From Mycobacterium paraseoulense (GTDB lineage: Bacteria > Actinomycetota > Actinomycetes > Mycobacteriales > Mycobacteriaceae): 64,000 nt of DNA. Where the stretch lies: contig NZ_AP022619.1 of the NCBI RefSeq assembly GCF_010731655.1, positions 3,658,001 to 3,722,000 on the forward strand, given 5' to 3'. Both the position numbers and the translations under genes were made by a program. Below, in pieces: positions 18,689-26,266 of the stretch; the first letter of the stretch is position 1; every line of letters starts with the position of its first letter. Below the pieces are notes generated by a model. It saw nothing but the letters and a program-made list of their open reading frames with translations. It ran no database searches and was not told the DNA's origin.

Positions 18689-18743
18689 TCTCGCAAATCG
18701 AGCCTGCACATGGCGGGGCGGGGACCGGCACTCGGGAGGTCAC

Positions 18744-19649
18744 ATGTCAGATTCGCCGGCGGAGTTCATCGGCGCTGCTACTGCCACCGCGCCGGCGGTC
18801 GGCATCTCCAGCGAAGGCCTGCTGCCCCAGCTCGTGCAACACCTGCGGCAAAACCGCACCGTGCTGCGCGAGGAATGGGCGCGCAGGATCACCGAGGCCG
18901 AACTGCTCACCGCGATGACGCCGGAGGAGTTGTTCTCCGAGGCGACCGCGGTCTACGACAATTACGTGGAGGTGCTCGAGACCGGTAGCGTCGAGGCGCT
19001 GCAGGCCTACGCGCGCGACCTCTCGGAGCGCATCATCCCCCGGGGCGTGGAGACCGACGAGGTCGTCGGCATCGTGCTGCTGCTGCGCGACGTGCTCGCG
19101 CGCTCGTTGTTCGAGAAGTACCAGACCGAATTCGAGATGCTCAACCGGGTGCTGGACGCCTACGAACCCGCGGCCAACCGCATCGCCAACACCGTGGCGG
19201 TCAGCTTCGTGCAGGAACGCGAGCGCATCATCCGCCAGCAGCAGGAAGCGATTCGCGAGCTGTCCACGCCGGTGCTGCAGGTGCGTGAACAGCTGCTGAT
19301 TCTGCCGATCATCGGCGTGCTCGATTCCCAGCGTGCCCGCCAGGTCACCGAGCAGCTGCTGAGAGCCATCCGCGCCAACCGCGCCAAGGTGGTGGTCATC
19401 GACATCACCGGTGTGCCGACCATCGACTCCACGGTGGCCAACCACCTGGTGCAGACGGTCGACGCGTCGGGGTTGATGGGCGCCAGCGTCATCATCACCG
19501 GCCTGTCCTCCGAGATCGCCCTCACGCTGGTGACGATCGGCCTGGACCTGTCGAAGATGAACGCCGTCGGCGACCTGCAGGGCGGCATCGAGGAAGCCGA
19601 GCGGCTGCTGGGCTACGAGGTCACTCGCACCGGCGAGCAGACCGGGTAG
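18744..19649 (+). CDS. rsbR: RsbR-like stressosome scaffold/sensor protein
   Basis: 301 residues: an N-terminal all-helical sensor region (about 20-170, globin-like RsbR type) and a C-terminal STAS domain (about 180-295). The conserved phosphorylatable Thr environment reads GVPTIDSTVANHLVQ. In Bacillus, RsbR paralogues and RsbS build the stressosome and hold RsbT. The ATG at 18744 follows GGGAGGT at ideal spacing. It is first in a five-gene co-directional operon. Confidence 0.88.
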   Translation: MSDSPAEFIGAATATAPAVGISSEGLLPQLVQHLRQNRTVLREEWARRITEAELLTAMTPEELFSEATAVYDNYVEVLETGSVEALQAYARDLSERIIPRGVETDEVVGIVLLLRDVLARSLFEKYQTEFEMLNRVLDAYEPAANRIANTVAVSFVQERERIIRQQQEAIRELSTPVLQVREQLLILPIIGVLDSQRARQVTEQLLRAIRANRAKVVVIDITGVPTIDSTVANHLVQTVDASGLMGASVIITGLSSEIALTLVTIGLDLSKMNAVGDLQGGIEEAERLLGYEVTRTGEQTG

Positions 19650-19670
19650 ACGGACGAACACGAGCGCACC

Positions 19671-20060
19671 ATGCCGGTACCGATCCTGAAACAGGGTGCG
19701 ATCCTCATCGCCTCGGTGCAGGCCGCGCTGAGCGACTCCGACGCCGAGCGGCTCCGCTATGACCTCATGGAGCGGGTCAGCCGGTTCCGGGCGCAAGGCA
19801 TCATCGTCGACGTCACGGCCATCGACGTGATGGACTCGTTCGCGGCCCGGTCGCTGCGGACGATCGCGCACATGACCCGGCTGCGCGGAGCGGACACGGT
19901 GATCGTGGGCCTGCAGCCGGAGGTGGCCTTCGCGATGGTCCAGCTGGGTTTGGCGTTCGACGACATGAATACGGCGCTCGACCTCGAAGAGGGCCTGGCC
20001 CTGCTGAATCGCCAACTGGCGCAGCGGAAACCGGCGATCGGGCGCGACGGTGGAGACTGA
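19671..20060 (+). CDS. rsbS: RsbS-like stressosome STAS protein
   Basis: A single STAS domain of 129 residues. The RsbS phosphorylation site is visible as IDVMDSFAARSL (Ser). The opening VPILKQGAILIASVQ is also typical of RsbS. It should co-assemble with the upstream RsbR-like protein and sequester RsbT until phosphorylated. It lies 21 bp after rsbR and overlaps rsbT by 11 bp. Confidence 0.9.
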   Translation: MPVPILKQGAILIASVQAALSDSDAERLRYDLMERVSRFRAQGIIVDVTAIDVMDSFAARSLRTIAHMTRLRGADTVIVGLQPEVAFAMVQLGLAFDDMNTALDLEEGLALLNRQLAQRKPAIGRDGGD

Positions 20061-20460
20061 CATCGTCGTCGACATCGACAATTCGGACGACATCGTCGAA
20101 GCCCGCAAAGCCGGACACCACCTCGCGCTCGACCTGGGATTCTCCCTCACCGACGTCACCATGATCGCCACGGCGATCTCCGAGATCGCGCGAAACATCA
20201 CCAGCTACGCCGGTCGCGGCGTCGTCCGGGTCTTCGTGGCCGACCGGGATGGCCGCAAGGCCCTGGTGGTGCGCGCCGAGGATCAGGGACCGGGCATCGC
20301 CGATATCGAGCGGGCGATGGAGGACGGATATTCGACCGGGCGCGGCCTGGGCATGGGGCTGCCCGGGTCCCGGCGGCTGATGGACCGGTTGTTCGTGGAA
20401 TCCACGCTCGGCCGCGGAACGGTCGTCGAGATGTGGAAGTGGGTCTCGCCCCGTGCATGA
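20050..20460 (+). CDS. rsbT: RsbT-like switch serine/threonine kinase
   Basis: GHKL-type kinase of 136 residues. The N box is ISEIARNITSYA, the G1 box EDQGPGIAD, and the G2 region GRGLGMGLPGSRRLMD. In stressosomes, RsbT phosphorylates RsbR and RsbS, is released, and then activates an RsbU-type phosphatase. The start is GTG at 20050 inside the rsbS 3' end. The next gene overlaps by eight bases. Confidence 0.9.
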   Translation: METDIVVDIDNSDDIVEARKAGHHLALDLGFSLTDVTMIATAISEIARNITSYAGRGVVRVFVADRDGRKALVVRAEDQGPGIADIERAMEDGYSTGRGLGMGLPGSRRLMDRLFVESTLGRGTVVEMWKWVSPRA

Positions 20461-21079
20461 GAACGGCCGCTTCGGGCCGATCGAGTGGGCACGCGCGGGT
20501 CGCCCCGTGCCCAGTGAGTTCATCTCCGGGGATCGGGGCCTCGCCGTCGACGTTGGCGGTGAGGCCGCCCTGTTCGGCGTGGTGGACGGCCTCGGCCACG
20601 GTCCGGAGGCCGCAACCGCCGCACTGCGGGCCATCGAAGCGGTTAAGCGATCCAGCTCCGAGCGGCTCGAAGTGTTGATCCAGCTGTGCCACCGCGTGCT
20701 GGAGGGCACCAGAGGAGTCGCGATGACCTTGGCCCGGGTGGACTTCGCGGCCAACACGCTGACGTGGACGGGCGTCGGCAACGTCACCGCCGACCTGGTG
20801 GCCAAGTCCCCCACCGGCGTCCAGGTCCGATCCAGCGCGCGGCTGACCGCGGGCATCGTCGGCTACCGCATACCGGAAATCAGGCCGGCACAGGTTGTTT
20901 CGATGCGCCCCGGCGATCTGCTCGTGATGAGCACCGACGGAATCGCCGAGCACTGCCTCGACCACATCGACTTCGCGGCCCCCGCCGTCGCCATCGCGGA
21001 AGAACTCCTGGGCAAGGATGCGAAGGAGACCGATGACGCCATGGTGCTGACCGCCCGGCACCGGGGAGCCTCGAAATGA
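20453..21079 (+). CDS. rsbX: RsbX-like PP2C/SpoIIE phosphatase
   Basis: Stand-alone SpoIIE-type PP2C phosphatase of 208 residues. Metal-binding acidic residues are visible in FGVVDGLGHG and in MSTDGIAEH, with a final D in TDDAMVL. By analogy with Bacillus RsbX it would dephosphorylate RsbR/RsbS and reset the stressosome. The GTG at 20453 overlaps rsbT by eight bases; the stop overlaps the next ATG (ATGA). Confidence 0.85.
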   Translation: MHENGRFGPIEWARAGRPVPSEFISGDRGLAVDVGGEAALFGVVDGLGHGPEAATAALRAIEAVKRSSSERLEVLIQLCHRVLEGTRGVAMTLARVDFAANTLTWTGVGNVTADLVAKSPTGVQVRSSARLTAGIVGYRIPEIRPAQVVSMRPGDLLVMSTDGIAEHCLDHIDFAAPAVAIAEELLGKDAKETDDAMVLTARHRGASK

Positions 21080-23292
21080 GCGACGATTTCCACGCGCAGT
21101 ACGCCACCGCGTTGCGCACCTATATGCAGGCGCGTGACGAGGACAGCTTGGCCGTCGCGTACGAGCTCGGGCGTCGGGCCCTGCAGGAAGAGGTCAGCCT
21201 GCTCGCCATCATCGAGCGTCATGTCGAGCTGATCCTCGCACTGGCCAAGGACATTCAGATCGACGCGCCGATCGCGCTGGAATTCCTGTTGCAGATGCTG
21301 GTCCCGCTCGACATCGCCACCCGCGGCTTCCTGGACGGCAACAGGCGTTACGCGCGCGAGCGGGCTCGCGCCGAGGGGCTGGCCGATCGCGACAAATTCC
21401 GCACCGCACTGGTCAATTCGTTGCAGGAGGGGTTCTTCGTCGCCGACCACGAGGGTTCCGTGGTCGAGATGAACAGCGCGCTGATCGAAATCCTCGGGTA
21501 TCCCGCCGAGGGCCTGCCGTACCGCTGGCCCCACCCGTGGTTGGTCGACCAACAGGGCGCCACCCAGCAGCAGGCGCTGGTCCGCAGCATCGGCAGCACC
21601 GCCTACGAGACACCGATCCGCCATCGCGACGGGCACCTGGTTTGGGTGACGGTCAGCATCAACGCGGTCCAGGGCAGCGGCAGTGACGAAGACGTCTTCG
21701 TGGGAACGATCCGTGACATCACGGCCGAACGGGCCTTCGCCGCACGGGAAAGCGCGGTCCTGCGCCTGGCGACCGCGGTGGCGGTGGCCAAGAGCGTGGA
21801 CGAGCTGCTGTCCATCACGCTCGCCGAGTGCACCGCGGCGATCGATGTGCAACGGGTGATCGCGATCTCCTGGCCCGCGGGCGAGGGGGAACCGACCGTC
21901 CAGGTGGCGGGCGAGCAGTCCCAAACCTCCTGGCGCAGGCTGGATCCGTGGTTACGCCAGACCTTCGAGGACGCGCGCCATCAGCTGCCGCTGACCGCCA
22001 AGACGGTAGAGCGGCCCGACAATCCCGGCAAGGCACAGGGATTGGTGGCGGTGCTCTCCGGCGCGGGCGACGTGGCCCTGTGGCTGGAACTGCGCTCGCC
22101 GCGCTGGGTCAGCGCCGAAGACCGGCTGCTGATCACGGTCCTCATCGGTCACCTCAGCCTGGCGATGCAGCATGTCCGCCAATTCGAGAGCGCCCGCGAG
22201 ACCTCGCTGACGTTGCAGCGCGCCCTGCTGCCGACGATGGAGCCGCCGCCGGGCTTCGCGGTGCGATACGAACCGGCGGTGCCACCGCTGGAAATCGGCG
22301 GCGACTGGTACGACGTGCTGCCGATCGGCGATCACCGAATCGGCATCGTCGTCGGCGACTGCGTCGGTCGTGGCCTGCCGGCCGCGGCGGTCATGGGCCA
22401 GCTGCGCAGCTCGGCACGAGCGCTGTTGATCAACGGCGCCGAGCCCGCGCTGCTGCTCGATCAGCTCGACTCGGCCGCGTCGCTGATCCCGAACGCGTAC
22501 TGCACCACCGTCTTTCTCGCGATCCTGGACACCGAATCCGGGATTTTGCAGTACAGCAACGCGGGCCACATGCCCGCCGTGCTTGTCGGATCGGAACCGG
22601 GCACGACGTCGATGTTGACCGATGCCGCGTCTGTGCCGCTCGCGGTCCGCCGCGGCGAGCCCCGTCCGCAGGCCAGCCGGGTGTTGCCGCCGGGTTCGAC
22701 CCTGATGCTGTTCACCGACGGACTGGTGGAGCGCAAGCACGAGTCCATCGATGAGGGAATCGGTCGTGCCGCAGCGGTTCTGGCGGAGACGACGGCGTTA
22801 CCGTTGGATTCGGTCGCCGACGCGGTCTTGCGTGGGCTGGCCCCCGCCTCGGGGTATGACGACGATGTGGCGATGGTCATCTACCGGCACGGGCAGTCCC
22901 CCCTGCGGATCGAAAGTGAGGCCCGGGCAGACCGATTGATCGGCATCCGGCACCGGCTGGCCGAATGGCTGGGCCGGGCCGGCGTGCCGGACGAATTGGC
23001 CGGCGACATCGTGTTGGTCGTCAACGAGGCCTGCACGAACTGCGTCGAGCACGCGTACGACGGGCACCCGCGGGGCACGATGGCGCTCGACGTCGCCCTG
23101 GTCGACGGCCAAATACGCGCCCGGGTCAGCGACCGGGGATCGTGGAAGACGCCGGAGGCCAACCCGGTCAACGGTGGGCGGGGCCTGGTGCTGATGGGGG
23201 CGCTCAGCACCACGATGGAACTGGACTGCACCCCGGGCGGCACGACGGCCGACATGGCCTTCCGGCTGCCGGACGCGGCCGGCCAGGGGTGA
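21076..23292 (+). CDS. Multidomain RsbU-like phosphatase: RsbU-N, PAS, GAF, SpoIIE, HATPase
   Basis: 738-residue output protein of the stressosome operon. In order: a helical RsbU-type N-terminal domain (1-95) that in Bacillus binds RsbT; a PAS domain (112-225, DHEGSVVEMNSALIEILGY); a GAF-like domain (~235-375); a SpoIIE/PP2C domain (~390-605, with GGDWYDVLP near 408 and MLFTDGLVE); and a C-terminal HATPase (~610-735, N box NEACTNCVEHAY near 650). One chain therefore carries both an anti-anti-sigma phosphatase and an RsbW-like kinase. Likely targets are anti-anti-sigma factors such as RsfB, encoded at the other end of the promoter region; this is inference. Confidence 0.88.
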   Translation: MSDDFHAQYATALRTYMQARDEDSLAVAYELGRRALQEEVSLLAIIERHVELILALAKDIQIDAPIALEFLLQMLVPLDIATRGFLDGNRRYARERARAEGLADRDKFRTALVNSLQEGFFVADHEGSVVEMNSALIEILGYPAEGLPYRWPHPWLVDQQGATQQQALVRSIGSTAYETPIRHRDGHLVWVTVSINAVQGSGSDEDVFVGTIRDITAERAFAARESAVLRLATAVAVAKSVDELLSITLAECTAAIDVQRVIAISWPAGEGEPTVQVAGEQSQTSWRRLDPWLRQTFEDARHQLPLTAKTVERPDNPGKAQGLVAVLSGAGDVALWLELRSPRWVSAEDRLLITVLIGHLSLAMQHVRQFESARETSLTLQRALLPTMEPPPGFAVRYEPAVPPLEIGGDWYDVLPIGDHRIGIVVGDCVGRGLPAAAVMGQLRSSARALLINGAEPALLLDQLDSAASLIPNAYCTTVFLAILDTESGILQYSNAGHMPAVLVGSEPGTTSMLTDAASVPLAVRRGEPRPQASRVLPPGSTLMLFTDGLVERKHESIDEGIGRAAAVLAETTALPLDSVADAVLRGLAPASGYDDDVAMVIYRHGQSPLRIESEARADRLIGIRHRLAEWLGRAGVPDELAGDIVLVVNEACTNCVEHAYDGHPRGTMALDVALVDGQIRARVSDRGSWKTPEANPVNGGRGLVLMGALSTTMELDCTPGGTTADMAFRLPDAAGQG

Positions 23293-23329
23293 CGACACAC
23301 CGTTTGTCGGCCCTGGATTGGGGGTAGTC

Positions 23330-24355
23330 GTGGGCGTGACCCGCGCATCGATCTCGACCGAACCCGCCCTGCCGGCGGCACACGGGCCGCTGTCCACCGC
23401 CGTTCGTCGCGCCCTGACGGGACCTCCGTCGCACGACCACTTGACGCGGATCGGCGCGTCCGTTCGCGATTCGGATCCCTACGGCCTGGACCTGCAGCTG
23501 GCGCTGTGCATGTGCTACGAGCTGCACTACCGCGGCTTCGTGGGCGTCGACCCCAGCTGGGAGTGGAATCCGGCGCTGCTGGCGTTACGCGGCGAGCTGG
23601 AACGCGTCTTCCTCGCGCGCGTGCGCCGCGACGTGGGGCCCATCGCGGCGGGGCAGACGGCAGCGGCCGAGATGGACGCCATCTCGGTCGAACCGGTGGA
23701 CGGCACCGGCCCGTCGTACTACCTGCGCGACAACGGGACTTGGCAGCAGATGCGCGAATACTTCGTGCACCGGTCGGTGTATCACCTCAAAGAGGGCGAT
23801 CCGCACGCGTGGGCGATCCCGCGGCTGATGGGTGTCGCGAAAGCGGCATTCGTGGCAGTCGAATTCGACGAATACGGCGCGGGACAGGGTCCCCGGCTGC
23901 ACCAGCAGCTCTTCGCCGACCTGATGGCGGCGGCGGGCCTGGACGCGACGTACCTGGCCTACGCGGACGTCGTGACCGCCGAAGCGTTGGCCGCGGTGAA
24001 CCTGATGTCGCTGTTCGGGCTGCACCGCGAGTTACGGGGTGCCGCGATCGGGCACTTCGCCTCGACCGAGATCACCTCCCCGCCGGGATCCCGGCGGATG
24101 GTGCAGGCCCTGCAGCGGATGGGGGCGCCGTCGGCGTGCGTGGAGTTCTATGCCGAGCATGTCGAAGCCGACGCGGTGCACGAGCACGTGGTCCGCATCG
24201 ACGTGGTCGGCGACCTCGTCGCCCGCGAACCACAGCTCGATCGCGACGTCGTGTTCGGGATCCGCGCCCACGCCGCGGTCGAGAACCGGCTGGCCGACGC
24301 GGTTATGGCGTCGTGGCGGCAGGGTCGGACATCGTTGCGGACGGCGCTGGACTAA
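23330..24355 (+). CDS. Heme-oxygenase-like diiron (iron-containing redox enzyme) protein
   Basis: 341-residue protein of the heme-oxygenase-like diiron oxidase/oxygenase superfamily. The second half shows spaced Glu/His ligand candidates: EFDEYGAGQGPRLHQ, then EFYAEHVEADAVHEH. No N-terminal Rieske or ferredoxin domain is present, so it needs an external electron donor; the neighbouring CDGSH protein is a candidate. Reaction unknown. I prefer GTG 23330, five bases after GGGG; GTG 23336 is possible. It overlaps the convergent CDGSH gene by 53 bp. Confidence 0.82.
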   Translation: MGVTRASISTEPALPAAHGPLSTAVRRALTGPPSHDHLTRIGASVRDSDPYGLDLQLALCMCYELHYRGFVGVDPSWEWNPALLALRGELERVFLARVRRDVGPIAAGQTAAAEMDAISVEPVDGTGPSYYLRDNGTWQQMREYFVHRSVYHLKEGDPHAWAIPRLMGVAKAAFVAVEFDEYGAGQGPRLHQQLFADLMAAAGLDATYLAYADVVTAEALAAVNLMSLFGLHRELRGAAIGHFASTEITSPPGSRRMVQALQRMGAPSACVEFYAEHVEADAVHEHVVRIDVVGDLVAREPQLDRDVVFGIRAHAAVENRLADAVMASWRQGRTSLRTALD

Positions 24356-24551
24356 CGTTGCGGCGCCCGATGTTTCGGCAGCGGCGATGGCTGGTGTCGC
24401 ACAGGGGATAGTTCTCGCTGCGCCGGCAGGTGCAGATCGCCACCATGAACCGGTCGGATTCGACGACCTCCCCGTCGGGCATCTCGATGCGCACCGGGCC
24501 GGCGACCAGCACCGGCCCGCCCGCAACCACCTGTACCCGCGTGCCCGTCAC
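24303..24551 (-). CDS. CDGSH-type iron-sulfur protein
   Basis: An 82-residue protein with one CDGSH-like 2Fe-2S motif: CTCRRSENYPLCDTSH, i.e. CXCX2SX3PXCDXSH with T replacing G. The three Cys and one His ligands are intact. The preceding strand (GPVRIEMPDG) is typical of single-motif bacterial members. The GTG start at 24551 overlaps the methyltransferase stop (GTGA), so the two are translationally coupled. A redox or cluster-transfer role is inferred from the family. Confidence 0.85.
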   Translation of the reverse strand: MTGTRVQVVAGGPVLVAGPVRIEMPDGEVVESDRFMVAICTCRRSENYPLCDTSHRRCRNIGRRNVSPAPSATMSDPAATTP

Positions 24552-25237
24552 CGCTTGTCCGCCCTGATCACGATCAGCTCCTCTTCCCGGCGACCGGTCG
24601 GTATCAAGCCGATGCTCTCCAGCCAGGGGGCCCGCGCCGTCATCACCGGCCCAAACGGTATCCATTTCGACGCAACGACTTTGGCGTCCATGCCGGCCCA
24701 CTTCAGCGAGTCCAGCGACTTCTGGACGCCGGCGAGCGCCGAGTGCACCAGAAGCAGGGTCCCCCCGTCGCACAGCAACTTCGGCGCCGCTTCGCACAGC
24801 GGATCCAGCACCAACCGCCCGTCGGGGCCGGCGTTCCAGGCCCACGACGGTCCCGCGCTGGAAGAGATCGCCGCCGTGTCATCGTGCGGCGGCGCCGGAA
24901 CGTACGGCGGGTTCGACACGACGACGTCGAACGGCGCGCAGTCCAGCGCGTCGCTCCATGTGCCGTTGCGGACATCGACGTTCACGCCGGCGGCGACGGC
25001 GTTGCCCCGCGAACAGCCCACCGCGTCCGGGCAGATGTCAAAGGCGGTGACGTCGGCGCCACCCATTTCGGCCGCCGCGATCGCGACGAATCCGCTGCCC
25101 GTACACAGGTCGAGGACGCGCCGCCCCGGAATGAGCGCGCTTTCTGCCATCACATCCACCAGCAATCGGGAATCGTCTTGTGGGTGATAAACGTTGGAAG
25201 CAGCCGTGACGGCGGGTCCTGGATATGTTGTGGTCAA
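24548..25237 (-). CDS. HemK2/MTQ2-like class I methyltransferase
   Basis: Rossmann-fold SAM methyltransferase of 229 residues. Motif I is LDLCTGSGFVAIAA and the acidic end of strand 2 AFDICPDA. The catalytic NPPY (VVSNPPYVPAPP) is typical of glutamine, asparagine or adenine amino-group methylation. It resembles MTQ2/HemK2 proteins but lacks the N-terminal helical domain of PrmC. The start appears to be TTG at 25237; no ATG/GTG fits. Coupled to the CDGSH gene. Confidence 0.83.
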   Translation of the reverse strand: MTTTYPGPAVTAASNVYHPQDDSRLLVDVMAESALIPGRRVLDLCTGSGFVAIAAAEMGGADVTAFDICPDAVGCSRGNAVAAGVNVDVRNGTWSDALDCAPFDVVVSNPPYVPAPPHDDTAAISSSAGPSWAWNAGPDGRLVLDPLCEAAPKLLCDGGTLLLVHSALAGVQKSLDSLKWAGMDAKVVASKWIPFGPVMTARAPWLESIGLIPTGRREEELIVIRADKR

Positions 25238-25335
25238 CGCTGGCCTTTCGACAGATCGCCGGGGCGATCACTGCATGGGCTGTGTAATGCCCGCAAACCG
25301 ATGGGTTCAAACGGCGTGAGGAAAGGCCTTTCCCC

Positions 25336-25890
25336 CTAACTCGCAGGCGCGTGGGCGAATTGCTGCAGAATGGTTGCGCAGAATGCCGGGAGGTCCTTCG
25401 GTGAGCGGCTGGTGATCAGATTGCCGTCGACCACGACCTCCTCGTCCACCACATTCGCACCCGCGTTGCGCAGGTCGGTGCGGATGGACGGATACGACGT
25501 GAGCGTCCGGCCCTCTGCCACACCGGCTTCCAGCAGTGTCCAGGGGCCATGGCAGATCGCGGCGACCGGTTTTCCGGAGGATGCGAAGTCGCGCACGAAG
25601 GACACGGCCGCGCTGTCCATCCGGAGCTTGTCCGGGTTGACGGTGCCGCCCGGCAGCACCAGGCCGTCGAATTCGGAGACCGATGCCTCCGCGACCACAC
25701 GGTCGACCTTGAAAGTTCCCGCAGGCTCGAGATCGTGGTTGCGGGCCTGGATTTCGCCATCCTTGAGCGAAAGCAGCTCGACTTGTGCGCCGGCCTCCCG
25801 GAGCGCCGCGCGGGGCTGTTCGAGTTCCACCTTCTCTACGCCATCGGCGGCGAGAATCGCGACTTTCTTTCCTTCTAATTCATTTGTCAT
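25336..25890 (-). CDS. DJ-1/PfpI family protein
   Basis: Glutamine-amidotransferase-like protein of 184 residues. The nucleophile elbow is AAICHGPWTLL (Cys-His) and the conserved Glu sits near the start (GVEKVELEQPR). PfpI-type relatives are reported as proteases or deglycases/chaperones; which applies here is unclear. The ATG at 25890 follows AAAGGGAA. It lies 29 bp after the alcohol dehydrogenase remnant, so transcription may come through that region. Confidence 0.87.
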   Translation of the reverse strand: MTNELEGKKVAILAADGVEKVELEQPRAALREAGAQVELLSLKDGEIQARNHDLEPAGTFKVDRVVAEASVSEFDGLVLPGGTVNPDKLRMDSAAVSFVRDFASSGKPVAAICHGPWTLLEAGVAEGRTLTSYPSIRTDLRNAGANVVDEEVVVDGNLITSRSPKDLPAFCATILQQFAHAPAS

Positions 25891-25917
25891 GGCAATTCCC
25901 TTTCCACACTCTTCCGG

Positions 25918-26090
25918 TCAGCTCGGATTGAGGATGACTTTCGTGCAGCGGTCGTCTTTGTTTTTAAGATCTCGTCACCGTGCGGCGCCTGGTCGAGGGT
26001 CAGGTGGTGGCCGACGATGATGATCGGATCAACCTCACCGAGCGCCTTGACCAACGCGGTGGTGGTGGCGGCGGATCGGTCGCCCATCGT
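25918..26090 (-). pseudogene. Frameshifted C-terminal remnant of a zinc-dependent alcohol dehydrogenase
   Basis: One frame reads EVDPIIIVGHHLTLDQAPHGDEI, the classic end of zinc alcohol/formaldehyde dehydrogenases. Directly after DEI the homology moves to another frame: KNKDDRCTKVILNPS then stop (25918). One missing T in the ATCTTAAAAA run, near 25969, explains the switch. Upstream (26020-26090) the frame has no recognisable dehydrogenase sequence and no catalytic domain, so this is decay after deletion. The 5' limit is approximate. Confidence 0.72.
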
Positions 26091-26266
26091 CAGCTCTCCT
26101 TGCCTTGCGGCGAACACACATCGGGCAAAGTCGCTGCCGGACGGCCGCTTTGCGATTCAGACAGGTAGCCGGCGCTGCTAGCCGGTGTTCGCACGCCGCA
26201 GCGACCCGCCCGGCCGAGCGCGCGATTCAAGCGGGGTACCCGGGCAGATTCGGCCCAAACCTGCGC

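Noticed and set aside
26091..26266. Additional gene between the ADH remnant and the LLM gene
   Set aside because: No ORF with a plausible start or family; appears to be non-coding debris next to the remnant.
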